Source: Eubacteriales Family XIII. Incertae Sedis bacterium
GTDB taxonomy: Bacteria; Bacillota; Clostridia; Peptostreptococcales; Anaerovoracaceae
Length of the DNA: 14,393 bases
Direction of reading: 5' to 3'
Assembly: GCA_031281765.1 (NCBI GenBank)
Contig: JAITEX010000017.1
Location: 1 to 14,393 of the forward strand
A program made the translations under genes and the position numbers. Of the stretch, positions 8,125 through 14,393 are shown in pieces; within the stretch, counting starts at the first letter, position 1, and the number at the start of each line of letters is the position of its first letter. The notes under the pieces are model-generated. The model searched no databases and had not been told where the DNA came from. It worked only from the letters and a program-made list of their open reading frames with translations.

Positions 8125-8463
8125 ATGGCAGAAGCAAGAGTGAGTATACGTATTGACGCTGACACAAAAGCGCGGGCCGAGCAGGTTCTACGTAGCCTGG
8201 GATTGACCTTGAGCAGCGGCATACATATCTTTTTATCAAAAGTAGCCATTGAACAGGCTATTCCGTTTTCTCTGTCGCTTGATCGTCGCGCGATAATGGG
8301 GGAAGACGCGTATTCGTTTGAACAGGCTGCGGCGAATATCGTCCGCGAGCAGGTCTCACATACGCTCTATTCCGGCAAGCCCGTCGCGAGATTTGACCGT
8401 GAGAAGAACCGGCCCTATCTTGAATATCAGGATGGACGCAGAGAATACGAACTTGAAGACTGA
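8125..8463 (+). CDS. RelB/DinJ-family antitoxin
   Basis: This 112-residue protein begins MAEARVSIRIDADTKARAEQ and continues with GLTLSSGIHIFLSKVAIEQ and IPFSL, closely matching the ribbon-helix-helix DNA-binding half of E. coli DinJ and other RelB-type antitoxins. The C-terminal part (about 50-112) is less recognisable and would be expected to wrap and neutralise the toxin. The start at 8125 is chosen because GGAGGGTGA (8112-8120) sits just upstream and the promoter -10 box ends at 8103. The next gene begins 32 nt before this one ends, so the two are translationally coupled, and the antitoxin is made first, as is usual for type II systems. The partner is a P-loop zeta-like protein, not a RelE/YafQ ribonuclease, which is unusual for this antitoxin family. 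Confidence 0.88.
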   Translation: MAEARVSIRIDADTKARAEQVLRSLGLTLSSGIHIFLSKVAIEQAIPFSLSLDRRAIMGEDAYSFEQAAANIVREQVSHTLYSGKPVARFDREKNRPYLEYQDGRREYELED

Positions 8464-9028
8464 GCGAAGGCCACATCTTCTTGTCTATGCGGGCCCAAAC
8501 GGTTCCGGGAAAAGCACCATCGGAATGGCTTCCGAAATATGCGGCGTCTATATAAATGCCGATGATATAAAAGCGCAGTCAGGCTGCTCCGATATGGAAG
8601 CTGCCATAGAAGCTGAGAAACTTCGCGAATACTATCTGGCGCACCGGAAAGATTTCACGTTTGAAACCGTCCTTTCAACGTTTCGGAATATTGACCTGAT
8701 ACGCCGCGCGCATGATGCAGGATATGAGGTGACCTGTGTATTTGTACTGACTGCGTCGCCCGATCTTAACTATTTTCGCGTACGTTCCCGCGCACTATCG
8801 GGCGGGCACAATGTAGAGAAAGAAACCGTATACAAACGGTATGATAAGAGCCTGAGAAATATTGCGGAAGTCATCCCTTCCTGCACCGAATTTCGCATCA
8901 TCGACAATACCATTCTTCCCTCTACGATATATGTACGCCGCGCCGACGGGCAGGAGTTCGCGTTCGAAAACGAGTATTGGACAAGAGCTGACATCGAAGC
9001 CCTGTTGGCAAGCCAACTCAAGGAATGA
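8432..9028 (+). CDS. Zeta-toxin-like P-loop kinase, probable toxin of the pair
   Basis: This 198-residue protein carries a Walker A motif GPNGSGKST at residues 21-29, right after a first beta strand (HLLVYA). It also has YINADDI (about 40-46), FETVLST (about 77-83) and a conserved-looking SGGHNVEKETVYKRY (about 121-136). These features match small zeta-toxin-family ATPases. Characterised zeta/PezT toxins phosphorylate UDP-N-acetylglucosamine and block cell-wall synthesis; whether this protein does so is inferred. I chose the ATG at 8432, which puts the P-loop near the N-terminus as in the family. It overlaps the antitoxin gene by 32 nt. No strong ribosome binding site precedes it, so expression probably depends on translation of the antitoxin. 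Alternative functions for small P-loop kinases of this kind, such as small-molecule phosphorylation, cannot be excluded. Confidence 0.85.
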   Translation: MDAENTNLKTERRPHLLVYAGPNGSGKSTIGMASEICGVYINADDIKAQSGCSDMEAAIEAEKLREYYLAHRKDFTFETVLSTFRNIDLIRRAHDAGYEVTCVFVLTASPDLNYFRVRSRALSGGHNVEKETVYKRYDKSLRNIAEVIPSCTEFRIIDNTILPSTIYVRRADGQEFAFENEYWTRADIEALLASQLKE

Positions 9029-9041
9029 GTATGTCTTGTTT

Positions 9042-9057
9042 TCCCGACGGGATTTTT
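9042..9057 (+). terminator. Weak intrinsic terminator after the toxin gene
   Basis: TCCC and GGGA flank a 3-nt loop (9042-9052) and are followed by five T residues (9053-9057), 14 nt after the toxin stop. The stem is only 4 bp, so termination may be partial. The T run overlaps the stop codon of the convergent gene on the other strand. Confidence 0.35.
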
Positions 9058-10438
9058 ACGGCTGCGCGTAGTCGCGTATGACGCTGGCGACGTCCTCGCC
9101 CGCGTCAGTGCGGCGCAGGAGTTCGCGCGCGGGATTCGTCAGACGTTCGGCGCGGCCATAGAGAGGCTCGAGAAAGCGTTCCTCGCCGAGGCCGCGGCTT
9201 GCGAGGGACGCCTTTGCGAGATCGAGAATGTGCAGCAGCAGCTTTGATACGGCTGCGCGGTCCGCAAATCCGGGCCAGGCGCGCAGGTTGAAGAGCTTGC
9301 GGAGTTCGGAAGCGTTATACCCATGCCCGTAGAGCGCGCGGTCGGCGCCGAGAAGTTCGTTCAACTCACGCGCGCGGCCTATAAGCCCGAGATGGAAAGC
9401 CGCGACGGTGAACGCGTCCTTGATCGGCTGGCAGCAGACACTGCGGAACTCAATGGTGCCGCGCCACGTCAGATCCTCAAACTTGAATGACCGCAGATAG
9501 TTTATATCGCTCTCGCGCGGCGTGAACTCAATCTCACGGTAGGCGCCGTCCTCAAAATACTCGCCGCGTATGGTATCGCGGCCGAAATATTCGACGATGT
9601 TCACGGGCGGGAAGTTGATATACCGGCCGTCCTGCCCCGTGCAGTAAATGCTCGTTGACGCGATGTACTCTAAAAGCTCGTCGATGTTTGCCGGCGGCGT
9701 GTCGAACATCCCGACATTATGCAGGTTGATGCCGTGCGTGCTGTTTTCCCAGAGCATATCGCGGCAGCAGAGCATATCCTCGCGGTCCCCCGTCAGCACG
9801 GAATTTGAGAACAGTATCGCTTTCAGCGGCTCAAGCAAGGTGAACGCCCTGATGGTTTCAATCAAATCGTCGTAACCGACATCGAGCTGGATCTGGGACG
9901 CGCTCGAAAACATACCGTAGTCGGGATACGGATGAAAGAACATCGGCAGCCGGTATTTATCGTAGGAGGACAGATGATGGAAGAGCATACGGTAGCGGGC
10001 GTTCGGTATCGGGACGTTATGGTTGTAGATGCGATACGGGTTCACGCCGAGGCCCGATAGCGTATAATGTTGCCCGGTGAGCCGCGCCTGCAGAAACCAG
10101 TAGTAGCGTTCGAAGCGGCTCTGTATTTTCAGTAAATCCGTCTCCTTGCCAAAGGAGAGTTCGAGATTATTATACGAGCAGTCGTAGGACAGAATATCGT
10201 CGTTTGAGAAGTCCGTGACCGAGCAGGCGTCGCCGTTTTCGTCTACGACCGCCGTATAAAAGCCAAATTCGTCGCGGAATTTCCTCGTCAAATCGTGCAC
10301 CACGGCGAAATCTACGGCTTCCTTGTCCAGATTTATGAGGGGCATTTCTATCTCAACGCCGATATAGCGGCCGTCCTTTCCCTTTGTCGGCTCGATATAC
10401 CTGTCGTAGAGCAGTTCCAACACTTCTCGTCTGTTCAT
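9056..10438 (-). CDS. Glutamate-cysteine ligase-like enzyme (GCS2/GshA-type fold)
   Basis: The 460-residue product resembles glutamate-cysteine ligases of the plant/actinobacterial (GCS2, EgtA) type, which join the gamma-carboxyl of glutamate to the amino group of cysteine using ATP. Visible family features are the acidic metal/ATP strand YIGVEIEMPL near residue 26, SYDCSYNNLELSFG (about 83-96), SGLGVNPY and SASQIQLDVGYDDL (about 180-193). No glutathione synthetase domain is attached, and none is encoded nearby. It starts 11 nt after the class II amidotransferase gene, with a very strong ribosome binding site (AAGGGGAGG), so the two genes should be cotranscribed. Its true amino acid substrates are unknown. 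Gamma-glutamylcysteine synthesis, or another gamma-glutamyl amide ligation, fits the fold and the partner gene. Confidence 0.75.
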   Translation of the reverse strand: MNRREVLELLYDRYIEPTKGKDGRYIGVEIEMPLINLDKEAVDFAVVHDLTRKFRDEFGFYTAVVDENGDACSVTDFSNDDILSYDCSYNNLELSFGKETDLLKIQSRFERYYWFLQARLTGQHYTLSGLGVNPYRIYNHNVPIPNARYRMLFHHLSSYDKYRLPMFFHPYPDYGMFSSASQIQLDVGYDDLIETIRAFTLLEPLKAILFSNSVLTGDREDMLCCRDMLWENSTHGINLHNVGMFDTPPANIDELLEYIASTSIYCTGQDGRYINFPPVNIVEYFGRDTIRGEYFEDGAYREIEFTPRESDINYLRSFKFEDLTWRGTIEFRSVCCQPIKDAFTVAAFHLGLIGRARELNELLGADRALYGHGYNASELRKLFNLRAWPGFADRAAVSKLLLHILDLAKASLASRGLGEERFLEPLYGRAERLTNPARELLRRTDAGEDVASVIRDYAQP

Positions 10439-10449
10439 ATCCTCCCCTT

Positions 10450-11259
10450 CTACAAATAAGAAAAATCCCGGTACATATCGTGCGTATCCGCATCGGATTC
10501 AAGGTATTCGAACCCGTGCGGCTCCCCGGCGTAGAGCAGCTCGCCATGCCCGTAGGCGAGGACCGTGTTCAGCGGAATGGGTCGCCAGTCCCGCCCGTCG
10601 ATTTTGAACGTACAGAAGAGCTTCGCCGTACCGAGGTCAAGTTCGTAGATATAATCGTTCCGCACCGCTTCGCCGAGCAGCCGGCTGCCGCTGCGCGAAT
10701 TACCGTGTACGTATACTATCTCCGAGTCGCTGATAACCACGTTCAGCTTGTTGTGTGGGACGATGGCCATAAGCGCCGCTTCCACTATTTCAAACCGTTG
10801 CGCGTCCGTCAGCAGGGTTCGGCAGGAGGCCTGCCGGCGGTTTACACAGGAGATAAGATAGATGAGCAGACGCTCCGTATCCGTATCGCCGGCCTGACGG
10901 CTGAAATACTCGTCCAGCGCCGAACCGTCGAATATCGTCCCGTTATGAACGATAGACCAGGTGCGGCCCGCCATGTCGAGAGCCATAAACGGATGCGTGT
11001 TTTCTATCTTGATGTCGCCGACCGTCGCGTAACGGATATGGAAGAACGCATTGCTCACACAAAACGGCCCGGAAAGCTTCTCCTTGAGATACGCGCTCTC
11101 GTATGCCGGACCCGTCTCACGGCGTTCGCGCACGCGTCTTGCGCTGAAGTCCGCATAGCCCCAACCATGGCGATGAAGCCGGCTGTTCTCAATAAACCTG
11201 CCGAGCTCTTTATTTATTTCAATTTTCTCGCTCGCCGATACGGCGAAAAGCTGACACAT
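10450..11259 (-). CDS. Class II glutamine amidotransferase domain protein (EgtC/YafJ-like)
   Basis: This 269-residue protein begins MCQLFAVSAS. Removal of Met would expose Cys2, the N-terminal nucleophile of class II (Ntn-type) amidotransferases. Supporting motifs are HRHGWGYADF (about 48-57), HIRYATVGD, THPF and the oxyanion-hole-region WSIVHNGTIFDG, followed by DTDTERLLIYLI. There is no attached synthase domain, as in YafJ and in EgtC, which removes a gamma-glutamyl group during ergothioneine synthesis. It lies directly upstream of, and presumably in one transcript with, the glutamate-cysteine ligase-like gene, so a gamma-glutamyl substrate is a sensible inference. The ATG is supported by GGAG 7 nt upstream. 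Confidence 0.85.
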   Translation of the reverse strand: MCQLFAVSASEKIEINKELGRFIENSRLHRHGWGYADFSARRVRERRETGPAYESAYLKEKLSGPFCVSNAFFHIRYATVGDIKIENTHPFMALDMAGRTWSIVHNGTIFDGSALDEYFSRQAGDTDTERLLIYLISCVNRRQASCRTLLTDAQRFEIVEAALMAIVPHNKLNVVISDSEIVYVHGNSRSGSRLLGEAVRNDYIYELDLGTAKLFCTFKIDGRDWRPIPLNTVLAYGHGELLYAGEPHGFEYLESDADTHDMYRDFSYL

Positions 11260-11294
11260 AGCGTGGCTCCGTCACAACAATAATTGACAAAACC

Positions 11295-11303
11295 ATTATA
11301 ACA
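11295..11303 (-). promoter_or_regulatory. Extended -10 promoter of the amidotransferase/ligase operon
   Basis: The minus strand reads TGTTATAAT, a perfect TGnTATAAT element. The predicted start near 11288 gives a leader of about 29 nt containing the GGAG ribosome binding site. No good -35 box is found 17 nt upstream, consistent with extended -10 dependence or with an activator. Confidence 0.6.
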
Positions 11304-11332
11304 TATTTTATATATATGCGCACTATGTTATA
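11297..11332. repeat. 9-bp inverted repeat at the amidotransferase promoter (candidate operator)
   Basis: TATAACATA (11297-11305) and TATGTTATA (11324-11332) are perfect inverted copies with 18 nt between them and centres 27 bp apart. One arm overlaps the extended -10 box. The other lies where a -35 box or regulator would sit. The region is very AT-rich, which raises the chance of coincidental symmetry, but a two-site operator is plausible. Confidence 0.45.
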
Positions 11333-11385
11333 TAAATTTATTGCCAAATATATCAGGAATCACTCAGAGGGGCCGCATCCGGATG

Positions 11386-11829
11386 TTACGGAATAAGCGT
11401 CCGGCGCATAACCTCGGGAAAACAGGTGACGTTGTATTGGGGACAAGTGAAGCATTCGAAGAAATTTGGAGCCGCGGCCCGCGGGACCGGGGTGAAGCCG
11501 TGCTTCGCGAAGAAGCCGGGGGCGCGCGCCACAAGAAAGAGTTTCCCGCCGCTGCGGGCGCGCACATCGGCAAGCAGCGTTTCGAGCAGCGCCCTGCCGA
11601 GGCCCGCGCCGCGGGCGGCCTCGTCCGTCGCTATGCCGTCGCAGATATATTCGCCCTCGCGCAGGGCGAGCACCGCCGCGCCGGCGATAGTCGTATCCGG
11701 ATATTCCGCGATATAACAGGAAACGATGTCGGTCGGGACCTCATCCTCTTCGGAAAACTCGAGCCCCTGAGCGATAAAAAACGGGACGAGGCGTTCATAC
11801 TCATCGGTCGGTTTGATTTCAAACGGCAT
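11386..11829 (-). CDS. GNAT-family N-acetyltransferase with C-terminal cysteine cluster
   Basis: This 147-residue protein fits a single GNAT domain, which transfers an acetyl group from acetyl-CoA to an amine. The acetyl-CoA-binding motif is ATDEAARGAGLGRALLETLL (about 68-87), with the RGxGxG/A core RGAGLG. It is followed by the typical strand-and-turn FLVARAPGFFAKHGFTPV. The C-terminus carries FECFTCPQYNVTC, three cysteines spaced C-x2-C-x6-C, an addition to the core fold that could bind metal or form a redox-sensitive site. The substrate cannot be told from sequence. The gene starts 4 nt after the lipid kinase stop with only a weak ribosome binding site, so it is probably translated by coupling to the kinase from the promoter near 12773-12800. 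Confidence 0.85.
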   Translation of the reverse strand: MPFEIKPTDEYERLVPFFIAQGLEFSEEDEVPTDIVSCYIAEYPDTTIAGAAVLALREGEYICDGIATDEAARGAGLGRALLETLLADVRARSGGKLFLVARAPGFFAKHGFTPVPRAAAPNFFECFTCPQYNVTCFPEVMRRTLIP

Positions 11830-11833
11830 GATA

Positions 11834-12751
11834 TTACCAGAACAGCCCTTCCATATCGTTTTCGAGCGTATTGATCTTGAGCCGGCTTGGCAGTATTTCG
11901 ATGTCGAGCGGCAGCTTATCGCCCGTCTCGCCGTCCACGTCCGTGCCGAATTCCACGGGCGATTCGATATGCAGCTTCGGCGTCCTGAAGAATACGACGT
12001 TTTTATGGTCCATGTGCTGACCGCTCAGAACACTGAGCATGGTGGCCGCGAGGTTCATGACGGGCACGCCCTTGAACAGCACCACGTCAAAGAGCCCGTC
12101 GTTGATAACGGCGTTGGGCGCCGCGCGCCGAAAGCCGCCGGCGGAGCGGCCGTTCATAACGAGCATCGCATACATCTTTTCCTCGACCACGCGGTCAGGG
12201 CACGTGATTTTTACGGGTATCGGCTTCAGCTTCGGCACCTCCGCTAAGCCGCGCAGATAATAGGCCATCACGCCGAGCGTATTCTTCACGCTCGGGTCCG
12301 TCTTTTGGCTTACATCGACGAGCATGCCCATCGCAAGCACATTGACGAAACAGCGGCCGTTTACGAGGCCCACGTCCATGTCCGTATATCTTTCGTTCGT
12401 CGCGATGCGCAGCATATCGTCGATTCGATCCGGCAAATCAAAGTAATGCGCAAGGTCGTTCGCGGTTCCCGCCGGGAATATCGCGAGCGGCAGATGCACA
12501 TCGTACTTGACCATGGCGGACACCACCGCATTGATGGTCCCGTCGCCGCCGGCCGCTATGATCTTGTGGTAGGATGAAAAATCGGCCTGTCGGAAGAAGT
12601 CGTCGAGAATGCTGCTCCTGTCCGCGCGCAGCGGCACGAGAAAGAATTTCTTTTTTTGAAACGCCGCGACGACCGCGTCGAGATTATTTGAGAACACGCC
12701 GTTGCCCGCGTTCGGGTTGTAAAACAGCAATACCTTTTTTCGTTGCGCCAT
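11834..12751 (-). CDS. Diacylglycerol kinase-type lipid kinase (YegS/BmrU/DgkB family)
   Basis: This 305-residue protein has the family's length and landmarks. The N-terminal strand VLLFYNPNAGNG (about 7-18) begins the nucleotide-binding domain, followed by the catalytic-loop motif AAGGDGTIN (about 66-74) and FPAGTANDLA (about 92-101). A C-terminal beta-rich lipid-binding domain ends with DGETGDKLPLDIEILPSRL, where DGE is a conserved site. Family members phosphorylate diacylglycerol or related lipids with ATP at the membrane; in Gram-positive bacteria DgkB recycles diacylglycerol left over from lipoteichoic acid synthesis. The exact lipid is not deducible here. GGAGG lies 5 nt before the ATG, and a promoter is visible further upstream. 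The GNAT gene follows after 4 nt. Confidence 0.92.
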   Translation of the reverse strand: MAQRKKVLLFYNPNAGNGVFSNNLDAVVAAFQKKKFFLVPLRADRSSILDDFFRQADFSSYHKIIAAGGDGTINAVVSAMVKYDVHLPLAIFPAGTANDLAHYFDLPDRIDDMLRIATNERYTDMDVGLVNGRCFVNVLAMGMLVDVSQKTDPSVKNTLGVMAYYLRGLAEVPKLKPIPVKITCPDRVVEEKMYAMLVMNGRSAGGFRRAAPNAVINDGLFDVVLFKGVPVMNLAATMLSVLSGQHMDHKNVVFFRTPKLHIESPVEFGTDVDGETGDKLPLDIEILPSRLKINTLENDMEGLFW

Positions 12752-12772
12752 AGTTGCCTCCGTAGTTCCTTT

Positions 12773-12800
12773 ATTATACCTGTTTTTACGCCGTTGTGAA
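12773..12800 (-). promoter_or_regulatory. Sigma-A-type promoter of the lipid kinase/GNAT operon
   Basis: On the minus strand TTCACA (12800-12795, five of six matches to consensus) is separated by 16 nt from a perfect TATAAT (12778-12773). Transcription would begin near 12766 and give a 15-nt leader containing GGAGG. The promoter lies in the 65-bp gap downstream of the membrane-protein gene. Confidence 0.75.
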
Positions 12801-12816
12801 TACCGGCGCGAGGCGC

Positions 12817-14393
12817 TTATTTGGACAATGCGTTTTTTTCATAGTCGGCTTCTGCCTCGGCTTTCAGCTGCTGCGTGGCGCGCAGCATATCCTCATAGTA
12901 GCCTTTCTCTTTCAGCCATGCTATCGTCCCGGTATAGTCGTCCGTAACGGAATAGATGAATGAAGTGTCGAAACCATCATCTCTGCTTTTCATCTCAAAA
13001 CTGAAGGTAAGCAGTTCGTCGTCAATGCTGCGCGAAATCAAATCATCCGCCGACAGCTTCACATAGTCCGCATCGAGATGCCCGGCGAGCTCCCGTATCT
13101 CGGTTTCGGTCAGTTTCTTTTCAAATGCGGAATCGCCGTTGGACAAGGTGTACTGATAGGAATCGTAGGCGGATACGTATACCTCCTTCAGATTCTTGTA
13201 CGTATAGCGTTTGTCTATCGTTGAGGCTTCAAGCCACGCCTGAGAGCCGACGAGGCTTTTGAACTGAGCGGTTTCTGTTATTTCCTTTGCCAGGCTATAA
13301 TAACGCGCCATGTTACCGCCGCCGCGCTTCATATAATTGATATTCAGCGATCCGCCATGGTCAAACATTTCAAGATAAGACTCGTCAAAAGTAAGCTCTT
13401 CATCTATTATGTTTCCGTCTTCGATGTAGAGAACGTTCTCATAATCATCCAGACTGTTTGCGTACTTCTTATCCGACGTTACGATAAGCTCATGCAGAGC
13501 CGCTACGTACTCCCGGCCGGCAGCATCCGATATTATGACCTTATCCATCACCTGATCCCACCGGTAGGGCATGATATTATAAGATGAGAGGCTTATTTCC
13601 ACGCTGCTCACCGCGGATACCGCGGGGACGCGCTTCTCGTAACCCGTAATATCCGTTGTCGTGCATACGAGAAAGACGACGGCGCAGACAGCGTAGATGC
13701 CGAAGTTCTTCAGCAGTCGCAGGTCGAATATACGGGCCGTCTTGCGCGCTATCATCGTCGCAATCAAATAGGTCACGACGGAGCCGATAAGCGCCCCGCC
13801 ATAGAAGAACAGGCGCTGAGCGCGCAGTTCCTCGGCAAGGCCGCCCGAATACCCTCTTGCCTCCGAGAAAAGCAGCGCGCAGATCGTCATACCGAAGAGC
13901 GTGATGAGTATCACAAACGCATATTCCGCAACGTTAAAGGTGAAGGGGCGCCCGACCCGTTCGGACTTCAGTTTTTTGTAGAGCGCAAACGCGGCGGCGG
14001 AGAAAATCATACCGACTATGACAAACAACAGCGCCGGCAGGACGTCTCCGGGCATCCCCGGCTCCGGCGGCATATCAAAGAACGCGAGCAGCGGATGCAG
14101 CCATCTGATTTCGAGGAGTAACCCATAGAAATACACCGTAGGGAAACCGTAGAGAAAGATCGTCAGGAGTCCCATTACGACAAAATAGGTTATCGGCGCG
14201 ACCACGTTCAGTATCGCCGCAACGATGATATGCAGCGGAGTGGTTCCCGTAATAACGCCCGCAAATACCGTGAGCGCGTAGATGAAGAACAGCGCGATAA
14301 GTGTAATGACAAGATAGCGCAGCAGGTCGCCCGCGTCCGTATGGTAGGCGTCGTTCATGATGTTTCCGTACTCATCGTAGCGCGGGTCTATCT
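12817..14393 (-). CDS. Membrane protein with six or so TM helices and an extracytoplasmic C-terminal domain, 5' end outside the window
   Basis: The frame stays open past the first in-window ATG (14358) to the edge, reading IDPRYDEYGNI in codons with the same GC-rich third positions. The true start is therefore probably outside the window and at least 524 residues are encoded. Counting from the ATG at 14358, hydrophobic segments lie at about 12-34, 42-75, 106-126, 147-168, 185-206 and 218-236. A soluble stretch follows (about 240-513), opening with ITGYEKRVPAVSAVSSVE. This recalls Firmicutes ABC-2-like permeases with an extra C-terminal domain, often beside YtrB-like ATPases, but that recollection is unverified and no ATPase gene is in view. 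Function is unassigned. No intrinsic terminator follows the stop. Confidence 0.7.
   Translation of the reverse strand, partial: IDPRYDEYGNIMNDAYHTDAGDLLRYLVITLIALFFIYALTVFAGVITGTTPLHIIVAAILNVVAPITYFVVMGLLTIFLYGFPTVYFYGLLLEIRWLHPLLAFFDMPPEPGMPGDVLPALLFVIVGMIFSAAAFALYKKLKSERVGRPFTFNVAEYAFVILITLFGMTICALLFSEARGYSGGLAEELRAQRLFFYGGALIGSVVTYLIATMIARKTARIFDLRLLKNFGIYAVCAVVFLVCTTTDITGYEKRVPAVSAVSSVEISLSSYNIMPYRWDQVMDKVIISDAAGREYVAALHELIVTSDKKYANSLDDYENVLYIEDGNIIDEELTFDESYLEMFDHGGSLNINYMKRGGGNMARYYSLAKEITETAQFKSLVGSQAWLEASTIDKRYTYKNLKEVYVSAYDSYQYTLSNGDSAFEKKLTETEIRELAGHLDADYVKLSADDLISRSIDDELLTFSFEMKSRDDGFDTSFIYSVTDDYTGTIAWLKEKGYYEDMLRATQQLKAEAEADYEKNALSK

Noticed and set aside
8318..8431. Longer N-terminus for the zeta-like toxin
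   Set aside because: The 38 extra residues are a basic, low-complexity translation of antitoxin coding sequence in another frame. The P-loop belongs near the N-terminus.
9004..9017. GTTGGC/GCCAAC inverted repeat inside the end of the toxin gene
   Set aside because: A 2-nt loop is sterically poor and no T tract follows. It lies within coding sequence.
11284..11314. Plus-strand TTGACA with AT-rich -10-like sequences 17-19 nt downstream
   Set aside because: No plus-strand gene follows and the AT-rich tract matches -10 boxes by chance. An antisense transcript into the GNAT gene is possible but unsupported.
11376..11385. Perfect 10-bp palindrome CATCCGGATG just after the GNAT stop codon
   Set aside because: There is no loop and no following T run, so it is not a terminator. 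Short palindromes of this kind are expected by chance.

Overview
The window looks like chromosome from a GC-rich member of the Firmicutes, probably Clostridia. The evidence is the gene order plsX-rnc-smc followed by what appears to be the first codons of ftsY, plus sigma-A-type promoters and strong GGAGG-type ribosome binding sites. It also carries a KaiC-like/PEP-binding protein of a type I associate with anaerobic Firmicutes, and a YegS/BmrU lipid kinase. The assignment rests on gene content and order, since no marker RNA is present. Almost every gene is on the minus strand. The one exception is a two-gene toxin-antitoxin cassette on the plus strand. No tRNA, rRNA, CRISPR array or insertion sequence was seen. 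No gene-free stretch exceeds 300 bases; the longest are 126 bp (11260-11385) and about 90 bp (8035-8124).

Right to left, in the direction of most transcription: (i) 14393-12817, a membrane protein whose 5' end lies beyond the window; (ii) 12751-11386, a lipid (diacylglycerol-type) kinase and a GNAT acetyltransferase 4 nt apart behind a clear promoter; (iii) 11259-9056, a class II glutamine amidotransferase and a glutamate-cysteine ligase-like enzyme 11 nt apart, preceded by an AT-rich region with an extended -10 box and a 9-bp inverted repeat; (iv) 8125-9028 on the plus strand, a RelB/DinJ-type antitoxin and an overlapping zeta-like P-loop toxin with their own promoter; (v) 8034-5452, a large protein joining a KaiC/RecA-like domain without a P-loop to a PEP/pyruvate-binding ATP-grasp domain; (vi) 5403 to the left edge, the housekeeping cluster plsX-rnc-smc-(ftsY), covering phospholipid synthesis, RNA processing, chromosome segregation and co-translational protein targeting.

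Most notable are the RelB/DinJ plus zeta-type toxin pairing, the amidotransferase/glutamate-cysteine ligase pair (which resembles EgtC/EgtA of ergothioneine synthesis but has no EgtB or EgtD nearby), the start of the KaiC/PEP-binding gene (a perfect extended -10 box spaced so that transcription should begin at the A of the start codon, with no Shine-Dalgarno), and the inverted repeat at the amidotransferase promoter. None of these is proven here. They are readings of sequence and context.
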